Below, piece after piece: positions 17,725 to 25,968 of a stretch of DNA of 64,000 nt. The notes under the pieces were generated by a model. That model did not search any database. It saw only the letters and a program-made list of their open reading frames with translations, and was not told the DNA's origin. Made by a program: the position numbers and the translations under genes. Every line of letters begins with the position of its first letter. Within the stretch, counting starts at the first letter, position 1. This stretch comes from Promethearchaeota archaeon (GTDB taxonomy: Archaea; Asgardarchaeota; Lokiarchaeia; Sigyniarchaeales; SOKP01): NCBI GenBank assembly GCA_016839585.1, contig JAEOTZ010000072.1, forward strand, positions 87,355 to 151,354. Direction: 5' to 3'.

Positions 17725-18027
17725 ATGTCTGAAATTATAGATAAGGTGGCCAATACCGTTGAAGGTTCCAATAAGAATAGAGATATTACAATTTTAACAT
17801 TATCTACTTGTATGTGGTGTAAAAAATGCAAAGCATGGTTGAAAGACCGAGATGTTCACTATAAGTATGTAGATGTTGATAAAATTGATTTTGAAGATAA
17901 ATCGAAAATATTAGAATATTTGAGAGAGACTTATCAATCAAGAATCTCCTATCCATTTATGATCTGTGATGATGAATTTGTGGTAGGTTATAATCCAAAT
18001 AAATATGAAGAATTGATGAAAGCATGA
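17725..18027 (+). CDS. Glutaredoxin-like protein with CMWC motif
   Basis: Thioredoxin-fold protein of 100 residues with active-site cysteines Cys29 and Cys32 in STCMWCKKCKAW and a third Cys at 35. The following VHYKYVDVDKID and the cis-Pro segment ISYPFMICDDE match glutaredoxins, and the C-terminus has GYNPNKYEEL. The ferredoxin-thioredoxin reductase catalytic subunit begins 10 bases after its stop, which makes this protein the likely partner that the reductase reduces. Ferredoxin-linked reduction of glutaredoxin-like proteins is known in methanogens. Confidence 0.87.
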   Translation: MSEIIDKVANTVEGSNKNRDITILTLSTCMWCKKCKAWLKDRDVHYKYVDVDKIDFEDKSKILEYLRETYQSRISYPFMICDDEFVVGYNPNKYEELMKA

Positions 18028-18037
18028 AGGGATAAAT

Positions 18038-18400
18038 ATGGAAATGGAAACTAAAGAAGGAATGATGGAATATTGTAATAAAGTTTGTAAAACTAATAAT
18101 TGGATCTTAAATAAGGATAAAAATACTCTAAATGATTTAATTGATGGTTTGGTAGAAAATAAAAAAAGTTATGATTATCAATCCTGTCCTTGTAGACTAG
18201 CCTCTGGTAATAGAAATTTAGATAGAGATTTAATTTGTCCATGTGATTATGCAAAATTAGATATTAAAGAATATGGGGCATGTTATTGTAATTTATATTT
18301 ACGTCCAGATTTCTATGAAACTATAGAAAAGGAGTTTGTTATTGTTCCTGAAAGAAGACCGGTTGAAAAGGAAAAAGCTGTATTAGAATATTTTAAGTAA
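18038..18400 (+). CDS. Ferredoxin-thioredoxin reductase catalytic (beta) subunit
   Basis: The 120-residue catalytic chain, which uses a [4Fe-4S] cluster next to a disulfide to turn ferredoxin electrons into thiols. The signature is complete: CPCR (Cys50, Cys52), CPCDY (Cys67, Cys69) and CYCNLY (Cys82, Cys84). An extra pair near the N-terminus (Cys13, Cys17) is noted. AGGGA precedes the ATG. It is linked to the glutaredoxin-like gene, so the pair probably reduces proteins with ferredoxin electrons. No variable (alpha) subunit is seen, as is usual in archaea. Confidence 0.92.
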   Translation: MEMETKEGMMEYCNKVCKTNNWILNKDKNTLNDLIDGLVENKKSYDYQSCPCRLASGNRNLDRDLICPCDYAKLDIKEYGACYCNLYLRPDFYETIEKEFVIVPERRPVEKEKAVLEYFK

Positions 18401-18546
18401 AATCTTTGTTTAAATAATGTTTTTTTATTAAGTCATCCAAGTATTAATTAGCCTTTTAGAACCTTTATTGAATACATAGATTCCTAAATTCAAATCAATT
18501 TTTTATAAATAAAATCCTTAAATAGTTAGTATTATCATTTTATAAT

Positions 18547-18702
18547 ATGCCAGATAAAGAAATATCAGATGATGAATTAGAAGAAGAATTAGAAAAAGCT
18601 TTTAGGGCTAATGAAGCTAAAAAGGATCACTGTGGAACCGCTATACCTTCTAGTAAGGAAGTTGGAATTCAAAGGACTAACGTAAAACTAAAAAAAGAAT
18701 AG
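18547..18702 (+). CDS. Small acidic hypothetical protein
   Basis: A 51-residue reading frame beginning MPDKEISDDELEEELEKAF and holding a single Cys (KKDHCGTAIPSSKEVG). Not recognised. Codon use looks coding, and a T-run terminator follows 12 bases after the stop. The preceding region has a TATA-like TTATAAAT and ATTTTATAATATG right at the start, so the transcript may be leaderless. It lies after the ferredoxin-thioredoxin reductase gene, but there is no sequence link to it. Confidence 0.5.
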   Translation: MPDKEISDDELEEELEKAFRANEAKKDHCGTAIPSSKEVGIQRTNVKLKKE

Positions 18703-18713
18703 GTTTATTATAG

Positions 18714-18734
18714 TTTTTATTTTTTTTTCTTTTT
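18714..18734 (+). terminator. Oligo-T terminator
   Basis: A T-rich run (TTTTTATTTTTTTTTCTTTT) begins 12 bases after the small acidic gene and lies before the convergent membrane-protein gene. It fits archaeal oligo-T termination. Confidence 0.45.
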
Positions 18735-18791
18735 AATTTCCATTAAGAACTCTTAGAATTCTTTTATTAAAAAATTAATTAAAAGCATAAG

Positions 18792-19844
18792 TTAATCTAA
18801 AAGAGTTAATGTTGTCTTTGCGCCAATCTCATCAAATTCAGAAGGTTCCATTTTTAATTCTTTACTCGTAATTTTATTTGCGATAGAAGCCGCAAAAATT
18901 GCCCACGGGCAAATTGCGTTTGTTAATTCCTCTTTAGTCATTACACTTCTCACTTGAGCAGTAGAACAATTCACAGATTCGATTGTAAATGTCTTTTCCG
19001 ATTCCCATTTAATTTTAATCTTTTCAGCCATACCAATCTTTTCTGCCATTCTCATAAATTCTTCCAGCGCATCAGATAAATTCATTTTTTCAAGTTTCTT
19101 CATATCAAATCCAGACATGGTCATCATTCTTTCAATAAATTCATATGTTCTTGGAACCACATATTTAAAAAGAGTTGGTGTACCAAGTAATTCCTTAGCA
19201 GATTTTTCATAACCAAACGTAATTCCATGAAGTATAAAGGCAATCTGATTAAACGCAAATCGCCTTCTCTCTTTGGTAGTTGATCCTTTTTTGATTAAAA
19301 CTATAAAGAAAAGAGCAATTCCTCCTATAAATGGAATAATAGCAGCCCATAAGAAATTTCCTGGAATAAAATTTATTGTAATTCCCTCTGAATCCCAATT
19401 AGGCTTAACAACGTAATAAAAATTAAAAAGGCTTGTCCAATGTGATAAACTCCATCCTATAAAGCCAATTGGACCCAAATACTGACCAAATTTATAAATT
19501 TCATCTTTTTTAAATCTTGCGAATATAAATTTTATTGATACAAGAATAAACGCGACAAATCCTCCAATCCAAGAATGAGTCCAAACCCCTGACGGACGGT
19601 ATAATAAAGGATCCGAATCAATAATATGGAGGGAAAACATATAAAGACATTGTATAGTTATAGCGTAAAATATAGACACTTCTACCCATCCAAATCTTTT
19701 ATGATATTTTACGATTGTAAAATCTCCCTTCATTAGGTTTAAATCTCTTATATTATATAATCCAATAAAATCATTGGCTAATACAAAGCAATATCCTATA
19801 ATAGTTTGTAATATCATAAATTCAATCCATAATTCCATACCCAT
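18792..19844 (-). CDS. Membrane protein with His-rich N-terminal domain and cytosolic C-terminal domain
   Basis: A 350-residue protein of unknown function. Residues 1-185 have about six membrane spans with histidines near the spans (KYHKRFGW, SLHIID, THSWIGG, LSHWTS), a pattern that could bind heme or metal. Residues about 195-350 are soluble, ending ICPWAIFAASIANK then EFDEIGAKTTL, with two cysteines (VNCSTAQ and ICPW). A similar soluble layout occurs in archaeal ligand-binding domains of unknown reaction, but I cannot name the family. It stands alone, with 130 bases to its minus-strand neighbour. Confidence 0.6.
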   Translation of the reverse strand: MGMELWIEFMILQTIIGYCFVLANDFIGLYNIRDLNLMKGDFTIVKYHKRFGWVEVSIFYAITIQCLYMFSLHIIDSDPLLYRPSGVWTHSWIGGFVAFILVSIKFIFARFKKDEIYKFGQYLGPIGFIGWSLSHWTSLFNFYYVVKPNWDSEGITINFIPGNFLWAAIIPFIGGIALFFIVLIKKGSTTKERRRFAFNQIAFILHGITFGYEKSAKELLGTPTLFKYVVPRTYEFIERMMTMSGFDMKKLEKMNLSDALEEFMRMAEKIGMAEKIKIKWESEKTFTIESVNCSTAQVRSVMTKEELTNAICPWAIFAASIANKITSKELKMEPSEFDEIGAKTTLTLLD

Positions 19845-19973
19845 TTAAATATACACCTAATTCAATATCTTATTTGAAAATAGAGATAAGAGACGATTAT
19901 AAAATTAAATAATTATAATCATATATATTAATTTTCTAGTTATAATTTATATGGATTTGACTAAAAAATAATT

Positions 19974-21080
19974 TCATTTAAGTTTTTCATATATATTTGC
20001 ACAAATAGCTTGAATAAATTCGAAATTATTAAAATCCCGAGTATTCCCAATTAAGGTCAGAGCAAAATTATTAAAATTCATACATATAGTAGCTAATCTT
20101 TCTCCTCCAATACTTGCATTAAACAATGTTCTATTATATATTTCTTCACTAACTTTCTTAGAAGATGTTAAAAAGCTTATAGTTTCTGGAATATAATCAG
20201 AACAGTCATATGTTGCATCAAAAATATTTGAAAAAAAGACTTTACCCATTAAATCGACTAAATATATTTGTTTAATATAGGGATCCCATTCTAAACTTTC
20301 AAATTTTTCTGTTAATTTCTTAGGTTTTTTAAGGTATTTATCTTTATCTTTAAAAAATTCTAGTGCTAAAAATTCTTCTTCAAAGCTTTCTAATAATTGA
20401 TATTGTCTGACAACCAGAATCATGTTTCGAGGCTCAACTAAAAGATTTTCATTACGAGCTGTATTAAGAAGAATCCAATTTAATTTTTCATTAAGATTAT
20501 TTTGATATAACAATTGAGCAGATTTCAGGATCAGGGGAATAAGAAAACTAATTTTATCTTTATTTACATATTGTTTAGCATGGATATAAAATATGTTACC
20601 CCCTTTCGGTTCAAGAAGTATTATAGCTTTCAAAGACGTTCCTTCGTCAATATTTTTTATAGAATCATTCAATATGTCTAAACCATGTGATTTTATAATT
20701 TCTTTCACATTTTTACCAAATATTTGATACTGTGATACTAAACCATCAAATTTTTTATTAAGACTATCGACAAAAAGGTGAGTGAATTTTTCCATAATAT
20801 CATGAATGACTGCGTGTAATAATTCTATTAATTCCTCATTTTTTGTAGTAATTACAAAAGTTAATTTTTGAAATAGCTTGTTGTATTTCTCAAATATAAT
20901 CTGAGTTTCTTTTAATTTTAAAGATTTAATATCTTCACCTCTTTCTACCGTAGCAAAACTATTTATCGCAGTCAAAAATCCACTAAGTAGATCATCTTTA
21001 CCATTACCTTTATAACTCTCTGGATGCCAATTATATAAAAGCGCTCCAGATTCATTCATAATTAATAAATCATCAATCAT
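19974..21080 (-). CDS. Longin/roadblock-like repeat protein
   Basis: A 368-residue protein that looks like three consecutive alpha/beta units of the longin or roadblock type. Unit 1 (1-110) begins LLIMNESGALLYNWHPE, followed by strands ending FVITTKN and a helix. Unit 2 (about 145-235) contains KAIILLEPKGGNIFYIHA and NMILVVRQYQ. Unit 3 (about 265-368) begins IYLVDLMGKVFFSNIF and ends with FALTLIGNT and a final helix. The opening 'strand, turn with G, strand' after the start is typical of the profilin-like domains that bind small GTPases. These domains are abundant in Asgard archaea, but no small GTPase gene is in the window. Confidence 0.6.
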   Translation of the reverse strand: MIDDLLIMNESGALLYNWHPESYKGNGKDDLLSGFLTAINSFATVERGEDIKSLKLKETQIIFEKYNKLFQKLTFVITTKNEELIELLHAVIHDIMEKFTHLFVDSLNKKFDGLVSQYQIFGKNVKEIIKSHGLDILNDSIKNIDEGTSLKAIILLEPKGGNIFYIHAKQYVNKDKISFLIPLILKSAQLLYQNNLNEKLNWILLNTARNENLLVEPRNMILVVRQYQLLESFEEEFLALEFFKDKDKYLKKPKKLTEKFESLEWDPYIKQIYLVDLMGKVFFSNIFDATYDCSDYIPETISFLTSSKKVSEEIYNRTLFNASIGGERLATICMNFNNFALTLIGNTRDFNNFEFIQAICANIYEKLK

Positions 21081-21260
21081 CTTTACTATCGACTTTAAGA
21101 TTTTATAATTTGATAAAGTTTTTTAATTAAAAAATTAACTCTTGTTTTTATAAATTATACTTCTAGAATCCAATTAATTATTAATTTCTCTATAAAACTT
21201 TTAAAATGAAAAACAAACTTTTAATAAAGTCCACCTATTTCATTTTCTTAGGTGTTTGTA

Positions 21261-22244
21261 GTGGAAGAGAGAATAAAAGGGAGAAAAAATTTTCCAACTG
21301 ATGAAGTAGACCCCAAAAATTTTCTTAGTGATGCAGAGGTAAAGGATCTAATGAAAAAAAGAGGAGATTTTAAATTTTCTCACGAAGACTATTTAAAACT
21401 ATATAATTGCGTTCACTGCGGAGAATGTGAAACTGAAGATTTTCGATTTCTCTTAAAACAAAAATATATTGAAGATGGAAATACATTTGAAGGTAAAGAA
21501 GAGATGATTGAATATTTTGAGAAGTTTCGATCACCATATCCTACTAATAAAATGCGTATAAAAAAACCTAAAGATATTCCAGATACCTCAGAAACACTAT
21601 TTTTCATGGGATGTTTATCGACAATACGTATCCCGAGATACACGGAACATGCACTTCAATTTCTTCTCAAGAATAAGGTAGATTTTACAATTTTAAATAA
21701 GGAAATTTGTTGTGGTTGGCATTTATTAGCAAGTGGATTGAAATCTGAGTTTGAAGTTTGTAAAAAAGAAAACATCAAAATTTTTCAAGACTATAAGAAA
21801 ATAATTTGTCTATGTCCTGCTTGTTACCATCTTTTTAATGTTACTTATAGACCAGAATTAGATGACAATATCGAAATAGATTATATAGCAAATTATTTGA
21901 AACCGGCTGAACAAAAAAAAACGGGGAGAGTGGGAATTCAACATCTCTGTCAACTTATAAATAGGGGTAGAGAAGGAGTAGATAGTTTTGTCAACAATAT
22001 TCTTAAGAAGAGCGGATATAAGGTAACTGATGTTCCACATTGGTGTTGTGGTGGTGGAACTGGTTGGATGGGACGCACAGACATAATTGAAGCTATAGCT
22101 CGTAAAAGAATGAACGATTTTGATCGAGATGATATCGATTTTGCTACTACATACTGCCCAAGTTGTTGGTGGATTTTAGCCAGATTTAGCAAAATTTGTA
22201 AGATTAAGCCAAAAGCTAAGGATTTATTCGAATTATTATTATAG
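21261..22244 (+). CDS. CCG-domain Fe-S oxidoreductase (HdrB/HdrD-like), copy 1
   Basis: About 327 residues with two complete CCG domains, as in HdrB, HdrD and GlpC: GC ... EICCGW ... CPACYH in the first, HLCQ ... HWCCGGG ... YCPSCWW in the second. These bind noncubane [4Fe-4S] clusters for disulfide reduction. The N-terminal CVHCGECE has three cysteines of a ferredoxin-like motif but no fourth. GTG 21261 is preferred over GTG 21252 because AGGTG (21250-21254) is spaced 6 bases upstream. A paralogue follows after 9 bases. Partner subunits (HdrA or HdrC) are absent here. Confidence 0.85.
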   Translation: MEERIKGRKNFPTDEVDPKNFLSDAEVKDLMKKRGDFKFSHEDYLKLYNCVHCGECETEDFRFLLKQKYIEDGNTFEGKEEMIEYFEKFRSPYPTNKMRIKKPKDIPDTSETLFFMGCLSTIRIPRYTEHALQFLLKNKVDFTILNKEICCGWHLLASGLKSEFEVCKKENIKIFQDYKKIICLCPACYHLFNVTYRPELDDNIEIDYIANYLKPAEQKKTGRVGIQHLCQLINRGREGVDSFVNNILKKSGYKVTDVPHWCCGGGTGWMGRTDIIEAIARKRMNDFDRDDIDFATTYCPSCWWILARFSKICKIKPKAKDLFELLL

Positions 22245-22253
22245 GAGGGGCAC

Positions 22254-23237
22254 ATGAAGGAAGAATATACATGCCCCTGTCGGGAAGTTGACCCGATTAA
22301 TTTTCTTGAAAATGAGGAAGTTGACTGGTTAATTAAAAACCGGAAAAAATTTAAATTCCAACAAGAAGATTATTTAAAACTTTATAATTGTATTCATTGT
22401 AATGATTGTGGCACCTCTGAGCAACGATTTATTTTAAAACAGAAATTTTTAAAAGATGGAAATAAAATTGAAGGTTTAAACCATACTATAGAAAAATTAA
22501 AGAAATATGGAACTCCTTTTCAATACAACAAAAGTCGAATTAAACACATTGAAGGAGTATCTGAGGAAAGTAATACTTTATTATATTTAGGTTGCTTTAC
22601 AATAGTTAAAACCCCTCGTTATGGAGAAAGCATTATAAAATATCTTTTGCAGAATAATGTTAAATTTTGTATTTTAGAAGAAGAAATTTGTTGTGGTTAT
22701 CCTATATTATGTACTGGAGAACTAGATACATATAATCATTTAGTGGAAAGAAATTTAGAGCTATTTAAGTCAAAAGGTTTTGAAGAAATAATCACCGTTT
22801 GTCCTAGTTGTTATATGGTATTTAAAAAACATTATAGTAATAGTAATATTAAAGTGAAGTATTTTACTGAGTATTTTAAACTTCCAAAGAGTAAAAAATC
22901 TGGAAACCTAATAATACAACATGCCTGTCCTTTAAAAAATGGGGAAATCCCTAATATTGCAGACGATATTGAAGATCTTTACAAAACTATTGGGTATAAT
23001 GTATTAAATTCTGTACCAAGAAATTGTTGTGGAGGTGGTGTTGGTCATCAATTACGAACTGAAATATCTGAGGCAATTGCTCTAAAAAGAATGGAAGATT
23101 TTAAATTAAAATTACCTAATGAGAATAATAATTATATTACTACTTACTGTCCTGATGCGTATTGGATATTAAAGGTATTTGGGAGAAGGGCTAAGATAGA
23201 TTTTAAACTAATAAATATGTGTGATTTACTTAAATAG
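22254..23237 (+). CDS. CCG-domain Fe-S oxidoreductase (HdrB/HdrD-like), copy 2
   Basis: Tandem paralogue of the previous gene, 327 residues with the same order of motifs. The first CCG domain is complete (GC ... EICCGY ... CPSCYM). The second has HACP and NCCGGG, but ends YCPDAYW, so the last Cys of its CxxC is Ala. That domain may bind an altered cluster or none. The N-terminal CIHCNDCG again lacks a fourth cysteine. Start is ATG with a strong AGGAGGGG just upstream. Probably forms a heterodimer with copy 1, which is inference from the tandem arrangement. Confidence 0.85.
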   Translation: MKEEYTCPCREVDPINFLENEEVDWLIKNRKKFKFQQEDYLKLYNCIHCNDCGTSEQRFILKQKFLKDGNKIEGLNHTIEKLKKYGTPFQYNKSRIKHIEGVSEESNTLLYLGCFTIVKTPRYGESIIKYLLQNNVKFCILEEEICCGYPILCTGELDTYNHLVERNLELFKSKGFEEIITVCPSCYMVFKKHYSNSNIKVKYFTEYFKLPKSKKSGNLIIQHACPLKNGEIPNIADDIEDLYKTIGYNVLNSVPRNCCGGGVGHQLRTEISEAIALKRMEDFKLKLPNENNNYITTYCPDAYWILKVFGRRAKIDFKLINMCDLLK

Positions 23238-23286
23238 TTAAAGGGAAATTTAAATTTATTACAATAACTTTTTAATTTGATTAATC

Positions 23287-24447
23287 TTGGAACCGAATTT
23301 GATTGAAATCAAAGAAGATGTGACAATAAACCACAAAAAATTCACTTTAAAAGAGTTTGGAGGAGCGTTTGGAGATTGGGGTACGTTAATTCCATTTATT
23401 ATAGGGTATATATCAATTGTAGGTTTGAATCCTGCTGGGATCTTTTTTACTTTAGGGATTACTAACATAATTCTGGGAATTCGATTCAATTTACCACTTC
23501 CAGTTCAGCCTCAAAAAACTATTGGAACAGTTGCCATTAGCGAAAAATGGGATTCAAATATGGTGATCTCGACTGGATTCGGAACTGGAGTTATATGGTT
23601 CCTGCTTGGGTTTTCAAAGAAATTGAATAAAATAGTTGAAAAGGTTCCTATTGTTACAGTGCGAGGCATTCAACTTGGTTTAGCATTTATTTTAGGGTGG
23701 ACAGGTATTCTTTTATTCAAAGACAATCTAATGCTTGGTTTTTTTTCAATTGTTATAATCTTGATATTAATAAATAATAAACCCATCCCTTCAGCAATAG
23801 TTCTTGCACTATTAGGTATAGCATTAATATTTTTCACTGGCTCTGTTCAATTTTCAGAAATTAAATTTGGTTTACCGATATTTGATTTCCAAATTCCAAC
23901 TTTAAAAAATCTTCTATTTGGTATGCTTTTTGCTGGAATTGCTCAATTATTTTTAACACTAACAAATGTTATGATCGCTACAGTAGTACTTATCAAGGAC
24001 TTATTTCCTGAAAGAGAGCATGAGGTTGATGCAAATATTTTATCATTTAATATGGGAGCTATGAATTTAATTAATCCTTTTTTTGGAGGTATGCCTTTAT
24101 GTCACGGATCTGGGGGATTAGCGGCTCAATATGCTTTTGGAGCTCGAACTGGGGGATCCATGATATTAGAGGGGATAATGGAATTAGTACTTGGCTTATT
24201 CTTGTCAGAGACTCTATTTATACTTTTTAATGAATTTCCTACTGCTATTTTGGGAGCAATGTTACTCTATACTGCTTTTTTATTGGGAAAACTCTCTTTT
24301 AAAGAATTTAAATTAGAGGTATTTCCTATAATTTTAATCGCAGCAATATTAAGCTTTATTTTTAACATAGCAATTGGCTTCATAGTAGCTCTAATATTAT
24401 TTTTCATTTTTAGAAAAAAAATTGAGAAAACTAAGCGTAATCATTAA
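23287..24447 (+). CDS. MOT1-type molybdate/sulfate transporter
   Basis: Membrane protein of 386 residues with about 10-11 spans. It carries the MOT1 signatures: GAFGDWGTLIPF near the N-terminus, PLPVQPQKTIG, and GGMPLCHGSGGLAAQYAFGA in the second half. MOT1 proteins, related to SulP, take up molybdate with high affinity; tungstate is possible in an anaerobe, though no pterin-cofactor enzyme gene is in this window. Start is TTG at 23287 with no strong RBS. The gene follows the CCG-domain pair after 49 bases. Confidence 0.85.
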   Translation: MEPNLIEIKEDVTINHKKFTLKEFGGAFGDWGTLIPFIIGYISIVGLNPAGIFFTLGITNIILGIRFNLPLPVQPQKTIGTVAISEKWDSNMVISTGFGTGVIWFLLGFSKKLNKIVEKVPIVTVRGIQLGLAFILGWTGILLFKDNLMLGFFSIVIILILINNKPIPSAIVLALLGIALIFFTGSVQFSEIKFGLPIFDFQIPTLKNLLFGMLFAGIAQLFLTLTNVMIATVVLIKDLFPEREHEVDANILSFNMGAMNLINPFFGGMPLCHGSGGLAAQYAFGARTGGSMILEGIMELVLGLFLSETLFILFNEFPTAILGAMLLYTAFLLGKLSFKEFKLEVFPIILIAAILSFIFNIAIGFIVALILFFIFRKKIEKTKRNH

Positions 24448-24592
24448 AATTTATCTTTTAAATTATTAATGGGAATTTATTAGGTTTTATTCAAGAAATA
24501 TTCAAAATTAGGTTTTTTTATAATTTAAACGAATAATTCTTTTAAGTATGAAAGCAAATAATCATAATAGATTGAACTATATTGGGTGATTT

Positions 24593-25285
24593 ATGTTATT
24601 TTCACAAAATGAAATGGATAATATCAAAAGAGAAATGTCTAAATTAAAAGAAAAAATTGTACTTAAATTATTTACTGATTTTAAAACTCAAGAAGATGGC
24701 ACAAAACTAAGAAAGTGTATGGCTTGTGAGGGAACACATGAGTTATTAAAAACTTTGGAAAAGCTTTCTAACGGGAAATTGACAATAGAGGAATTATCTA
24801 CTGAAGAGAATGAAGAAGAAGCAGAAAAATATAATGTTACTAGAATTCCTGCTATATTATTTGTTGATGAAAATGGCAGAGAAATAATTCGATATTCAGC
24901 TCACCCTACTGGAGCTGAATTTGTACCTTTTCTCAACAGCATTCAATACTTTTCAGGAGTAAGACCTTATTATGCAGATCAAATCCTTACTCATCTGAAA
25001 AAAATATCAAAGTCAAATATGAAAATTTTTATAACTCCTACATGCCCTTATTGTCCGGTAACTGTTCCAGTTTTAACCTTGTTCGCAATAGTTTCTAAAG
25101 GTAAGATTTCAGCGGAAGTAATTGATGTTAATTTGAATCCTGACATTGCTATGAGATATCAAGTCCAAGGCGTTCCCATGACGGTCATAAATGAAACAGA
25201 AGTTATTAACGGAATGTTTTCCCCTCAAGATTTACTAGATAAACTTACTAAAGGAGAAAGAGATTTTGGAGGGATGTATGCATAA
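24593..25285 (+). CDS. Protein disulfide oxidoreductase (two thioredoxin folds), copy 1
   Basis: Glutaredoxin/PDO-like protein of 230 residues with two thioredoxin folds. The N-terminal unit has Cys42 and Cys45 (RKCMACEG) and the C-terminal unit has the CPYC active site, Cys151 and Cys154 (TCPYCPVT), plus cis-Pro segments TRIPAILFV and QGVPMTVI. PDOs form or reshuffle disulfides in archaeal cytosol and are fed by the thioredoxin reductase encoded two genes downstream. RBS GGGTGAT is just before the ATG. The stop overlaps the start of copy 2 by one base (TAATG). Confidence 0.92.
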   Translation: MLFSQNEMDNIKREMSKLKEKIVLKLFTDFKTQEDGTKLRKCMACEGTHELLKTLEKLSNGKLTIEELSTEENEEEAEKYNVTRIPAILFVDENGREIIRYSAHPTGAEFVPFLNSIQYFSGVRPYYADQILTHLKKISKSNMKIFITPTCPYCPVTVPVLTLFAIVSKGKISAEVIDVNLNPDIAMRYQVQGVPMTVINETEVINGMFSPQDLLDKLTKGERDFGGMYA

Positions 25286-25968
25286 TGTCTCAAGATGATA
25301 AGTATAGAGAAATTATCAAAAGAGAAATGGCTAAATTAAAGAAGCCTGTTAATTTAAAAGTTTTTACATCCCAAAAAGTTCAACCTGGTGGAACAAAAAT
25401 CAGAGCATGTATGGATTGTGGAGAATTTATGGCTTTATTGAGAGTTTACGAAGAAAATTCAAACGGAATGTTAACGATTGAAGAACTATCAATAGATGAT
25501 AATCCAGAATTTGTAAAGAAATTCGATATTACACGCGTTCCAACAATAATTTTCATTGATAATAATGGAAGAGAATTAATCAGATATTTAGCAGCACCAA
25601 AAAGAGGAGAGATTCAACCTTTCATTCAAGCTATATTTACCTTTGCAGGAGCTCCAAATTATTATGAAGCTACTATAAAACAAAATCTAGATAGAATACC
25701 ACCATCAACTATTAAAGTAATGATGACAGAGACTTGTCCTTATTGTCCTCAGGTAATAGCAATCAGTAATTCCTTCGCAATTGCATCTGAGGGGAAGATC
25801 AGAACAATAATCATTGATATAATGGCAAATCCCGACATTGGGCAGTATTATGATGCTGCTGGTGTTCCTTATACCATTATAAATGATCAAAAAACCTTGG
25901 TTGGAATGGTTGGACCTAATGAAATATTACGAGCATTAATTGGAGGTAATATACATGTTCAATATTGA
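25285..25968 (+). CDS. Protein disulfide oxidoreductase (two thioredoxin folds), copy 2
   Basis: Second PDO of 227 residues, a tandem copy with identical placement of both redox sites: Cys42 and Cys45 (RACMDCGEF) and Cys151 and Cys154 (TCPYCPQV). Cis-Pro segments are TRVPTIIFI and AGVPYTII. It overlaps copy 1 by one base and the thioredoxin reductase reading frame by 14 bases, so all three are almost surely one transcript. The two copies differ in many residues, which suggests different substrates or partners. Confidence 0.92.
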   Translation: MSQDDKYREIIKREMAKLKKPVNLKVFTSQKVQPGGTKIRACMDCGEFMALLRVYEENSNGMLTIEELSIDDNPEFVKKFDITRVPTIIFIDNNGRELIRYLAAPKRGEIQPFIQAIFTFAGAPNYYEATIKQNLDRIPPSTIKVMMTETCPYCPQVIAISNSFAIASEGKIRTIIIDIMANPDIGQYYDAAGVPYTIINDQKTLVGMVGPNEILRALIGGNIHVQY

